Assembly: GCF_030454045.1 (NCBI RefSeq)
Contig: NZ_JAKDJE010000070.1
Coordinates: 1-15,486, forward strand
Origin: Psychrobacter sp.
GTDB lineage: Bacteria; Pseudomonadota; Gammaproteobacteria; Pseudomonadales; Moraxellaceae
Direction: 5' to 3'
Length of the DNA stretch: 15,486 nt
The notes beneath the pieces were generated by a model. The model was not told the DNA's origin. It was given only the letters and a program-made list of their open reading frames with translations, and did not search any database. Shown in pieces: positions 6,291 through 12,708 of this stretch. A program made the position numbers and the translations under genes. Position 1 is the first letter of the stretch; each line of letters starts with the position of its first letter.

Positions 6291-7172
6291 ATGACAGAAG
6301 TAAAAGTATCAGCCAAAATGGTAAAAGAATTGCGTGACCGTACTGGTCTTGGCATGATGGAATGTAAAAAAGCGTTAGAAGAATCAAACGGTGATGTTGA
6401 AGTTGCCATTGATAACCTACGTAAATCTGGTCAAGCAAAAGCAGCTAAAAAAGCGGGTAACATCGCAGCTGATGGCGCTATCATCATCGCTCAAGACGAC
6501 AGCAAAGCGTTCTTGTTAGAAGTTAACTGCCAAACTGACTTTGTTGCAAAAGACGACAGCTTCACAGCATTTGCAGAAAAAGTGGCTAACATTGCTCTAG
6601 AAAACAATGTCACAGACGTTGCTGCTATCTCTGAATTGCCTTATGGCGATGGTCAGACGGTTGAAGAAGCACGTGTATCTTTGGTACAAAAAATCGGTGA
6701 GAACATTCAGGTTCGCCGTGTTGAAACACTTGAAGGTGCTAACATTGCAGCATACCGCCACGGTCTGCGTATCGGTGTTGTGGTCTCTTATGAAGGTGGC
6801 GATGCTGAAACTGGTAAAAACCTTGCCATGCACATTGCAGCATTCAACCCTGTTGCGGTAGATGACGAAGACGTTTCTGCTGATGTACTAGCACGCGAAA
6901 AAGACATCATCGAGGCAAAAGCGAAAGAGTCTGGCAAGCCTGACAATATCGTTGAGAAAATGATCGAAGGTGGCCTACGTAAGTACCTAGACGAAGTTAC
7001 GTTACTACGTCAGCCATACGTTATGGACAACGACAAAAAAGTTGGTGATGTCCTAAAAGCGGAAGGCGTAAAAGTACTAGGTTTCAAACGTCTAGAAGTT
7101 GGCGAAGGCATCGAGAAGAAGCAAGAAGATTTTGCTGCTGAAGTTGCTGCTACTCAGGCTGCTAACAAGTAA
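6291..7172 (+). CDS. tsf: Elongation factor Ts
   Basis: A 293-residue EF-Ts, the nucleotide exchange factor that recycles EF-Tu-GDP to EF-Tu-GTP in translation elongation. The N-terminal UBA-like module contains VKELRDRTGLGMMECKKAL, and the signature TDFVAKDDSF of the core domain follows. The rest (HIAAFNP, LLRQPYVMD, GVKVLGFKRLEVGEG) matches the dimerisation and C-terminal parts. I place the start at ATG 6291 rather than an in-frame GTG at 6282, because the AAGGTGA ribosome binding site overlaps that GTG and is well spaced from the ATG. The gene sits downstream of rpsB, as in most bacteria. pyrH and frr, often next, do not follow here; transcription ends in two hairpins. Confidence 0.98.
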   Translation: MTEVKVSAKMVKELRDRTGLGMMECKKALEESNGDVEVAIDNLRKSGQAKAAKKAGNIAADGAIIIAQDDSKAFLLEVNCQTDFVAKDDSFTAFAEKVANIALENNVTDVAAISELPYGDGQTVEEARVSLVQKIGENIQVRRVETLEGANIAAYRHGLRIGVVVSYEGGDAETGKNLAMHIAAFNPVAVDDEDVSADVLAREKDIIEAKAKESGKPDNIVEKMIEGGLRKYLDEVTLLRQPYVMDNDKKVGDVLKAEGVKVLGFKRLEVGEGIEKKQEDFAAEVAATQAANK

Positions 7173-7195
7173 GCACTGATTTATAAGGCTTATGA

Positions 7196-7232
7196 CGATG
7201 AGTGCCAAGTGAGCACTCATCGTTTATCTTTA
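7196..7232 (+). terminator. First hairpin terminator after tsf
   Basis: A perfect 10-pair stem, CGATGAGTGC (7196-7205) / GCACTCATCG (7213-7222), loop of seven bases, is followed by TTTATCTTTA. The T-tract is interrupted, so termination may be incomplete, with the next hairpin acting as backup. Confidence 0.65.
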
Positions 7233-7262
7233 TCGCTCATAAGACTTTATGATATAAAGTAG

Positions 7263-7315
7263 CCACATAAAAAAGCCCGTTAAGAGATTAACGGGCTCTT
7301 TTATGTGGTTTTTTT
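7263..7315. terminator. Nested bidirectional terminator between tsf and the transglycosylase gene
   Basis: The inner stem AGCCCGTTAA (7274-7283) / TTAACGGGCT (7288-7297) has a GAGA loop. The outer stem CCACATAAAA (7263-7272) / TTTTATGTGG (7299-7308) extends it with one or two unpaired bases between. A T-run at 7309-7315 follows on the plus strand. On the minus strand the A-run at 7269-7274 supplies the T-tract right after the inner stem. It therefore serves both convergent genes: the whole stem for tsf, the inner stem for the transglycosylase gene. Confidence 0.85.
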
Positions 7316-7343
7316 GAATGGTATTTACGGTTTAACGCTCAGC

Positions 7344-8150
7344 TTAGCGCAGGGCTGCGTAGGCTGATTTGACATAGCTTGCGTTATTGCCGTTGCTACT
7401 AGTGCCATAACTGACATTTTGTAGGCCGCCGCTATTGGTGCTGCTATTGACTTGATTGCTAGCACTCATACTAGCGCCAGACAGGCCCGCATCATTTTTA
7501 TAAAGGCTGTGATAGCGACTCATGACCCTTTGAACATAATTTCGGGTCTCTTTGAAAGGAGGGATACCGCCATACTTGTCAACATTGCCTTCCCCAGCGT
7601 TGTAGCCTGCGACGGCATGTTCGACATTGTTATTGAACCGGCGCATGAGCCAAGCGATATATTTGGCTGAGCCTTCAATATTATCTGCAGGATTCCAAGG
7701 ATTGTTGACATTAAAGCGACGGGCGGTGGCTGGCATCAGCTGCATAAGGCCTTGCGCGCCGACTGGTGAGCGGGCATTAGGGTTGAAAGCAGATTCGGTG
7801 TGCATCATTGCTTTCATGAGTGCAGGATCCACGCCGTTGCGTTCAGCAGACGCTCGAATATAGCTATCATAAGCATTGCGACTGCTACTATTACTAGCGG
7901 CGCTGCTACCATAGCCATCACTGCTACCGTCATACATTTTAGAGTCTTTGTAATAAGTGACTTTTACTTTTTTTGTGAATTTATCAAAATTGCCACTAGG
8001 GTTGACGTTGGTCAATAATACTTGTCCAGCTTTGTCTTTATAGATATACATATTGCCAGCGTTGGCAGCAACAGAAAAAGTGGAGAGGGCAATGGTACTT
8101 AGTAGAATGGAAGACAAACAGCGAGTGAGCAAAGTAGCAGGATTTATCAT
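7344..8150 (-). CDS. Secreted lytic murein transglycosylase (SLT family) with DUF4124-like N-terminus
   Basis: A 268-residue exported enzyme predicted to cleave peptidoglycan between N-acetylmuramic acid and N-acetylglucosamine, forming 1,6-anhydro ends. Residues 1-31 are a Sec signal peptide with an ANA cleavage site. Residues 33-70 (MYIYKDKAGQVLLTNVNP) resemble DUF4124, a short domain often placed before SLT domains. A Ser/Gly-rich linker (76-92) leads to the SLT domain (about 93-215): catalytic Glu119 in MHTESAFNP, GAQGLMQLMP (131-140), NPADNIEGSAKYIAWL, AGYNAGEGNV (181-190) and ETRNYV (201-206). The C-terminal 50 residues are Ser/Asn-rich. No lipobox is seen, so it is probably soluble in the periplasm. 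The start lacks a strong ribosome binding site but fits the signal peptide. It is convergent with tsf and shares its terminator. The catalytic assignment is strong; the specific physiological role is unknown. Confidence 0.9.
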   Translation of the reverse strand: MINPATLLTRCLSSILLSTIALSTFSVAANAGNMYIYKDKAGQVLLTNVNPSGNFDKFTKKVKVTYYKDSKMYDGSSDGYGSSAASNSSSRNAYDSYIRASAERNGVDPALMKAMMHTESAFNPNARSPVGAQGLMQLMPATARRFNVNNPWNPADNIEGSAKYIAWLMRRFNNNVEHAVAGYNAGEGNVDKYGGIPPFKETRNYVQRVMSRYHSLYKNDAGLSGASMSASNQVNSSTNSGGLQNVSYGTSSNGNNASYVKSAYAALR

Positions 8151-8570
8151 GGTGTTATCACTTTTTATCGAATAATAGCAAATTGTTTTGCCTATAGACG
8201 CGTCATTCTACGCGCTTAAGCGGTCATCAGGGCTGCAGGATGGATAGCTTATCGAGATTATAGCTACCTAGCAGATACCACGTTTAACAAGAACCACTTG
8301 CAATAGATACAAAAAATAATAGTTACTTACTATAACATATAATAACTTTTTGCCGTATCAGATTGACAAAATAAGTTGTAAAATCAAATTTTTACCGCTA
8401 GTCAGTCCCAAAAAAGTGAATGAAATATGCTTATCAAAACGCTCAACAAGACACTGACATCGTGTCATGTAGACGTGTGTTTAACGGCGGTCTTATCTTA
8501 ATGCTTTAACGTTTAACCACAACCACAATGCTCAGCTGAGTCGATCATCAAAGTGATTGGCCAAGAGGTT
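8151..8570. other. Non-coding stretch between lrgB and the transglycosylase gene
   Basis: No gene on either strand has convincing coding character here. On the minus strand an extended -10 box (TGC plus TATTAT, 8180-8172) lies just upstream of the transglycosylase start. On the plus strand a perfect TTGACA (8363-8368) has no good -10 box at normal spacing and no gene to serve. A short inverted repeat GACAC...GTGTC lies near 8451-8467. I see no rho-independent terminator for lrgB, so readthrough from lrgAB towards the transglycosylase gene is possible. Confidence 0.4.
8172..8180 (-). promoter_or_regulatory. Candidate extended -10 promoter of the transglycosylase gene
   Basis: Read on the minus strand, TGC is followed by TATTAT, an extended -10 element about 22 bases upstream of the start codon. 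The -35 position (about 8200-8195) is poor. The 5' untranslated region would be only about 15 bases, so confidence is low. Confidence 0.3.
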
Positions 8571-9260
8571 TCAAATATTCATTGCACTTATAAAGATAGG
8601 CACCCAGATAGCAGTGACAATACCATTGACTGCCAGCCCAAAGGCCGCATATCGTCCTGCTGTATGGCTGATCTGCCAAGCCTCGACTGTACCAAAGGCA
8701 TGCGCGGCGAGTCCAAGTGCAAGACCCTTAGCTCGATCATCATTGATACCGCGAAATAAAAAACGGGCGACAGCGCCGCCAATGAGACCTGAGACGATGA
8801 TGATCAGGTTCGCCAGTGCTAATGGCGCATTGATTAAATCGGCAACACTCAGGCCAATGGGAGTAGTCACAGAACGGGTAGCAAAAGCAAGTATGGTGTC
8901 GTGACTCAATGAAAATAGATAAGCTAAGGACATTGGCAGTAGGGCGCCAATGGCACTAGCAAATACAACGATCAAAGAGAGCTTTTTGACAGGCAATCCT
9001 TTAAAGTTCATTGCAGCAAGTGGAACTGCTAATAGCACAGTAACATAGCCTAGTAGGTGATCAAATACAGGCTTAGCGACGCTGTAATAATTATCATAAT
9101 CCCACTGCAGTATGAATAAGAAAATCAAAACCAGTACAAGGGCGGTAATGACCATTGGCAACCACGATAGTTTGCGTGCCAATATACGGGCAGTCACATG
9201 TGCTACTAAGGTTAGGAGTACGGCTGCTAAGGTCGCCATAAATACGCTGTCAAAATTCAT
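8571..9260 (-). CDS. lrgB: LrgB/CidB family membrane protein
   Basis: A 229-residue multi-pass inner-membrane protein of the LrgB/CidB/YohK family, partner of LrgA/CidA. The family has been tied to control of murein hydrolase activity and lysis in Staphylococcus, and to glycolate or pyruvate-type export in other organisms. Visible family blocks: KPVFDHLLGYVTVLLAVPLA (63-82), RSVTTPIGLSVAD (129-141), GLALGLAAHAFGTVEA (179-194) and AAFGLAVNGIVTAI (205-218). About six or seven hydrophobic helices can be read. An upstream in-frame extension to 9326 exists, but ATG 9260 has a GGAGA ribosome binding site six or seven bases away and gives a normal N-terminus (MNFDSVFMATLAAV). It starts 16 bases after the lrgA stop, so the two are one operon. 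Family certain; substrate unknown. Confidence 0.9.
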   Translation of the reverse strand: MNFDSVFMATLAAVLLTLVAHVTARILARKLSWLPMVITALVLVLIFLFILQWDYDNYYSVAKPVFDHLLGYVTVLLAVPLAAMNFKGLPVKKLSLIVVFASAIGALLPMSLAYLFSLSHDTILAFATRSVTTPIGLSVADLINAPLALANLIIIVSGLIGGAVARFLFRGINDDRAKGLALGLAAHAFGTVEAWQISHTAGRYAAFGLAVNGIVTAIWVPIFISAMNI

Positions 9261-9276
9261 AATATCTCTCCGCAGC

Positions 9277-9711
9277 TCACGGCTGTTCTTTGTGCTGATT
9301 GGTCGTGACGCTATCGGGATTACCACCTTGATTCAACCAGTGATTGGCCAGTAACGCTAGCCCCCACATGGGTATGAGCGTACTCACTAACATCGTTGTC
9401 ATCACACCCAACAACTCATCTCCTAACGCAAATAGTAACAAGCCTGCACCCGCAGAAACTGGCAAAAAGGCAAAACCGCTATCGACGAGTAAGGTGTTGC
9501 TAGCTTGAGTAATCCAGCTAGGTAGTCCCTTAAACACTCGCCATAGAGTCAGAATAATAAACATTGCAACCAAGCCAACAATGTTGGCGGCTTTTTCAAT
9601 GCCTGCCATTTGACAAAGAACCATCGCTGTCTCACGGACAGCTATCACCATAGCCAGTGTCAAAATTAATGCAAGCCATAATGGCATATGTGAGGAGTGA
9701 GTAGGCTTCAT
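9277..9711 (-). CDS. lrgA: LrgA/CidA family holin-like membrane protein
   Basis: A 144-residue protein with about four hydrophobic helices, matching the size and layout of LrgA/CidA. Readable parts: helix 1 PLWLALILTLAMVIA, then IVGLVAMFIILTLWRVFKGL (44-63), where the family usually has a P-G-x-x-x-G-x-x-L type helix, then DSGFAFLPVSAGAGLLL, close to the family block around F-V-P-A-G-V-G, and a last helix near VSTLIPMWGLALLANHW. The usual Pro-Gly of the second helix is replaced by Ala-Asn, so it is a somewhat divergent member. The C-terminus is short and polar. It lies directly upstream of lrgB. The ribosome binding site is weak for both possible starts (9711, or Met9 at 9687), so the exact start is uncertain. 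These proteins are proposed to oligomerise as holin-like pores or to help LrgB transport. Confidence 0.78.
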   Translation of the reverse strand: MKPTHSSHMPLWLALILTLAMVIAVRETAMVLCQMAGIEKAANIVGLVAMFIILTLWRVFKGLPSWITQASNTLLVDSGFAFLPVSAGAGLLLFALGDELLGVMTTMLVSTLIPMWGLALLANHWLNQGGNPDSVTTNQHKEQP

Positions 9712-10039
9712 AAGCAGTTGGCCAAGTCAGATATAAGTGATGAATTTATAGTAGCGAGCAGGTGATTGTATGAAAAGTACCACGTGAAAATGACGCTATG
9801 GGTATTGGTAATAGGCAGTAAGAATCTCTCGGATTTTAAACGATCAATACTGCCTGTCAATATTTGTCGAATGTATCATCACTGATTATATAGAGAGTAA
9901 GCGCATTAATAAAGAGCATAGATGCAGACAAAAAAATAGACGATATCAATCGATATCGTCTAGGCTTATCTTAACTTACTATGTAAAAGCTTGCAGTCAA
10001 ACAGTGTGTATTAAACGGTCACGTCTCTGCTACCTTACA
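9712..10039. other. lrgA upstream region and hflX 3' region
   Basis: No gene is visible. Besides the hflX terminator there is a 10-pair inverted repeat, arms at 9811-9820 and 9848-9857 (core GGCAGTA / TACTGCC). A smaller hairpin lies inside it (AGAATC 9821-9826 / GATTTT 9832-9837). Read on the minus strand, TTGACA (9860-9855) overlaps one arm, but the facing -10 (about TTAAAA) is poor. The repeat may be an operator or an RNA hairpin in the lrgA leader. Confidence 0.4.
9930..9961 (-). terminator. Rho-independent terminator of hflX
   Basis: On the minus strand the stem AGACGATATC / GATATCGTCT (arms 9961-9952 and 9947-9938, four-base loop) is followed, after the stem's last A, by a run of seven T residues (A at 9930-9936 on the plus strand). 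It lies about 80 bases after the hflX stop and separates hflX from lrgAB. Confidence 0.85.
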
Positions 10040-11470
10040 TCATTCTTTTTCTGAGTCGACTACTTCAGCATTCAACGCATCAAACTCATCAAAAGCCCTT
10101 TCTTCTGCTTCGGTCAGGGTCTGCGCTTCAGTCTCTTCAACTTTTTCAAACTCTTCAAGTACTGGCATCAGTAGCGTTGCTTGTGCGAGCGGTAATACCT
10201 CTGATGGTTTTAAGTTGGCTTGACCCAGCAGTTGTCTCAATCGATCACTTGGCAAGCGAATGGTTAAACATTCGCGGCCAGTATCATCGTAGCTTTCTTC
10301 TAAGATAACGTCCAGCTCATACAAGGTATTTTTGAATTGTCCTGCGTCATAGGGCAAGGTCAAATCAAACGTGGTCAATGTACCAGTAAGCAGTTGCTGT
10401 ACCGCAAGCGTCAGCTCCTCCATACCGAGGTTCTCTCGAGACGAGACATAGACACGGTTTGGCTGGCCTTCGCTAGCATAGCCGATATGGGCAGGCTCAT
10501 CGGTCAAATCAATCTTGTTATAGACATTGAGAACAGGCACATCATTGTCAATCTCAGACAACACTTCTTTGACCGCTTGAATTTGCTCGTGCATATCTTC
10601 ACTAGCAGAGTCGATGACGTGCAACAATAAGTCCGCCTCTAACGTCTCCTCCAGTGTGGCATGAAACGACTCGACCAACTCATGCGGCAGATGACGAACG
10701 AAACCGACGGTATCAACCAATACCACACGACCAACGCCTTGCCAGTCTAAACGGCGTAATGTCGGATCTAGAGTTGCAAACAGTTTATCAGCCGCATAGA
10801 TATTTTCATCGACCAAGCGGTTGAACAACGTAGATTTGCCTGCGTTGGTATAACCCACAAGCGAGATGGTCGGTACGTCAGATTTTTGTCTACGAGCACG
10901 GCCTTGGGCACGGGTCTGACGGACTTTTTCTAGCTTGCTTTTGAGCTGATTGACTCGCGTCTGTAGTAGACGGCGATCTGTCTCAAGCTGGGTTTCACCA
11001 GGCCCACGTAAACCAATCCCCCCTTTTTGGCGCTCCAAATGCGTCCAACCCCGTACCAGACGCGTCGATAAATGGTTCAGCTGCGCCAGCTCTACTTGTA
11101 GCTTACCTTCATAGGTACGCGCCCGCTGAGCAAAAATATCCAAAATCAAACCAGTACGGTCCAAGACGCGGCACTTCACCAAAGCTTCGATATTACGCTC
11201 TTGTGAAGGCGACAAGCTGTGGTTAAACAGCACAATATCAGCCTCGTGCTCACGGACCAATTCTGCAATTTCCTCTGCTTTACCGCTACCAACGAAATAC
11301 TTGGGGTCAGGGCGTGCACGTGAGCCTGTGACCAGTGCCAAGCGATCGGCACCTGCTGAATCCGCCAACAATTCAAACTCATTGAGATCATCAGGATCCT
11401 GAATTTGGCGAATGTCTAAATGTACTAAAATGGCGCGCTCGCCACCTTCATGTCTTTCAAAATAATCCAA
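10040..11470 (-). CDS. hflX: Ribosome-associated GTPase HflX
   Basis: A 476-residue HflX, a GTPase that binds the large ribosomal subunit and splits stalled 70S ribosomes under stress such as heat shock. The N-terminal domain (1-195) shows RPDPKYFVGSGKAEEI, SPSQERNIE, DRTGLILDIFAQRARTYEGK and GIGLRGPGETQLETDRR, with the coiled coil at about 165-195. The GTPase motifs are G1 GYTNAGKS (206-213), the G2 region FATLDPT (231-237), G3 DTVG (253-256) and G4 NKID (318-321). The last 50 or so residues are a Glu-rich acidic tail, longer than in Escherichia coli HflX. No ATG fits the N-terminus; the start is TTG at 11470, preceded by AGGTGAT, and gives MDYFERHEGGERAILVH, which aligns with the family start. 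hfq, the common upstream partner, is absent, so the gene is probably transcribed alone. Confidence 0.96.
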   Translation of the reverse strand: MDYFERHEGGERAILVHLDIRQIQDPDDLNEFELLADSAGADRLALVTGSRARPDPKYFVGSGKAEEIAELVREHEADIVLFNHSLSPSQERNIEALVKCRVLDRTGLILDIFAQRARTYEGKLQVELAQLNHLSTRLVRGWTHLERQKGGIGLRGPGETQLETDRRLLQTRVNQLKSKLEKVRQTRAQGRARRQKSDVPTISLVGYTNAGKSTLFNRLVDENIYAADKLFATLDPTLRRLDWQGVGRVVLVDTVGFVRHLPHELVESFHATLEETLEADLLLHVIDSASEDMHEQIQAVKEVLSEIDNDVPVLNVYNKIDLTDEPAHIGYASEGQPNRVYVSSRENLGMEELTLAVQQLLTGTLTTFDLTLPYDAGQFKNTLYELDVILEESYDDTGRECLTIRLPSDRLRQLLGQANLKPSEVLPLAQATLLMPVLEEFEKVEETEAQTLTEAEERAFDEFDALNAEVVDSEKE

Positions 11471-11776
11471 AGAGTATCACCTATGTAATAAAGTAAATGT
11501 CTCGCTATCAGCAGCTCAATAAGGCTTATCATAGCGTTCATATGAGTATCTATATAGGGCCTTATCACTTGATATTAAAGCGTATTAGCATGATTAACGA
11601 TGGTTTTATGTTACAGCGGTTATTGTGACTAATGCTTTGTAACGCTGCAATATTGCCTATTTGTATAAAAGTCAGCATTCACTGAGTGAACACGCTATCA
11701 CTGTGCGTGTGAACTTTGTTATACTGGGCTCGTTTTTTGACTATTAAACACCCGTTATTTAATCATGAGGGCGAAG
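11471..11776. other. Divergent intergenic region between hflX and the acyltransferase gene
   Basis: No gene is visible. The plus-strand promoter of the acyltransferase and a nearby inverted repeat are listed separately. For hflX (minus strand), TTGAGC and TTACTT with 17-base spacing lie just upstream of the ribosome binding site, but the -10 match is poor, so I do not assign a promoter. No heat-shock sigma-32 consensus was recognised. Confidence 0.4.
11678..11725 (+). promoter_or_regulatory. Extended -10 promoter with overlapping inverted repeats, acyltransferase gene
   Basis: TGT followed by TATACT (11717-11725) is a good extended -10 element; the -35 position is poor. Two inverted repeats lie immediately upstream: TTCAC-TGA-GTGAA (11678-11690) and ACACGC-N9-GCGTGT (11690-11695 / 11705-11710). 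The second covers the -35 zone and is placed as expected for an operator. The bound regulator is unknown. Confidence 0.45.
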
Positions 11777-12577
11777 ATGAGCCAAGCTAAATCAAGCTTT
11801 TCACTCAGACGACAGTTGGGACGCGGTAAGCAAATTGCTGGCATGACCACCACCATCGCTGGTGGTATGCGTGCCGCTCAACGCATTGGGGCATTCAAGC
11901 AGCCACCACGCGAGACACTACCACGCTACATCCAAACGTTTTGCCGTAAAATGGCAGGCTCATTTGGGGTAAAGGTCGTTGAAGTCGAACCAGTAAAGCA
12001 ACATCACGGCTTGTGGGTGTCAAACCATGTGTCATGGATGGATATTCCTGTCGTTGGTACCGTGAGTCCAGCGTTTTTTTTATCCAAAGCTGAGATTGGT
12101 GAGTGGCCTGTGTTCGGTAAGCTCGCGCATGCGGCAGGCACGCTTTTCATCGAGCGCGGCTCCGGTGATGCAGGTTCCGTATCCTCACAAATTGCTGATT
12201 TCTTAGCCAAAGGTTTTTCGGTGATTTTCTTCCCTGAGGCGACCACCACTAGTGGCAAAAAAATCAAGCGTATTCATGGCACATTGCTCCAGTCAGCGAT
12301 AGATGCTGACGTGCCTATCAGACCCATTGTTATCGCTTATGTCGATAAAGATGGCACGCTTAGCGACGCGCTGCCATATTATGGCAAGATGACAATGAAG
12401 GACAGCATGAAAAAAGTGCTCGATAGCAAAGATGTCACCGCGTATGTATTGCCACTGGCGCCGCTAGATCCGAAAGGCTGTACCAAAAGTGAGCTGACCA
12501 ATTTGTTGCAAGCACGTATGCAAGAAGGGTTGGCAGAACTGCATTCACGAGTACTTCGTATACCCGTTGAAGATTGA
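11777..12577 (+). CDS. PlsC-type 1-acylglycerol-3-phosphate acyltransferase (lysophospholipid acyltransferase family)
   Basis: A 266-residue acyltransferase expected to move a fatty acyl chain to a lysophosphatidic acid or related acceptor at the inner membrane, in phospholipid synthesis or remodelling. The four family motifs, in order (numbered from this start): NHVSWMD (83-89, the catalytic His-x4-Asp), GTLFIERGS (121-129), FFPEATTTSG (151-160, a variant of the usual FPEGTRS) and VPIRPIVI (179-186). Ala replaces the usual Gly in motif III. No strong membrane helix is seen at the N-terminus. An ATG at 11765 is in frame, but ATG 11777 has a GAGG ribosome binding site six bases upstream and is preferred. 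It is monocistronic, with its own promoter and a terminator after the stop. PlsC paralogues are common, so whether this is the essential PlsC or an accessory acyltransferase is open. Confidence 0.88.
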   Translation: MSQAKSSFSLRRQLGRGKQIAGMTTTIAGGMRAAQRIGAFKQPPRETLPRYIQTFCRKMAGSFGVKVVEVEPVKQHHGLWVSNHVSWMDIPVVGTVSPAFFLSKAEIGEWPVFGKLAHAAGTLFIERGSGDAGSVSSQIADFLAKGFSVIFFPEATTTSGKKIKRIHGTLLQSAIDADVPIRPIVIAYVDKDGTLSDALPYYGKMTMKDSMKKVLDSKDVTAYVLPLAPLDPKGCTKSELTNLLQARMQEGLAELHSRVLRIPVED

Positions 12578-12606
12578 TTATTTATAGCTAAACTAGCTTA
12601 GTTAAT

Positions 12607-12654
12607 AAAAAGGCGCAAATCTCGAGTTATATGACTGCGATTTGCGCCTTTTTT
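12607..12654. terminator. Bidirectional terminator between the acyltransferase gene and tas
   Basis: The stem AAGGCGCAAATC (12610-12621) / GATTTGCGCCTT (12639-12650) has a 17-base loop, with an A-run before and a T-run after (12649-12654). Both strands therefore show a GC-rich stem followed by T residues. It serves the two convergent genes on either side. Confidence 0.85.
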
Positions 12655-12708
12655 GTGTCTATAATAAATGCAGGTGCAGCAATTTATAGACCGCTGATCT
12701 AGATCGAA

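Noticed and set aside
6597..6861. Open frames on both strands inside tsf
   Set aside because: EF-Ts is intact and well conserved in its own frame; these are shadows.
7452..8018. Several plus-strand open frames opposite the transglycosylase gene
   Set aside because: The minus strand carries an intact signal peptide and full SLT motif set; the plus frames overlap each other and have no motif.
8553..8904. Plus-strand open frames of 68 and 115 codons opposite lrgB
   Set aside because: They are antisense to the conserved LrgB motifs, and nothing in the translation resembles a known family. The TTGACA at 8363 is too far upstream and has no -10 box, so it does not support them.
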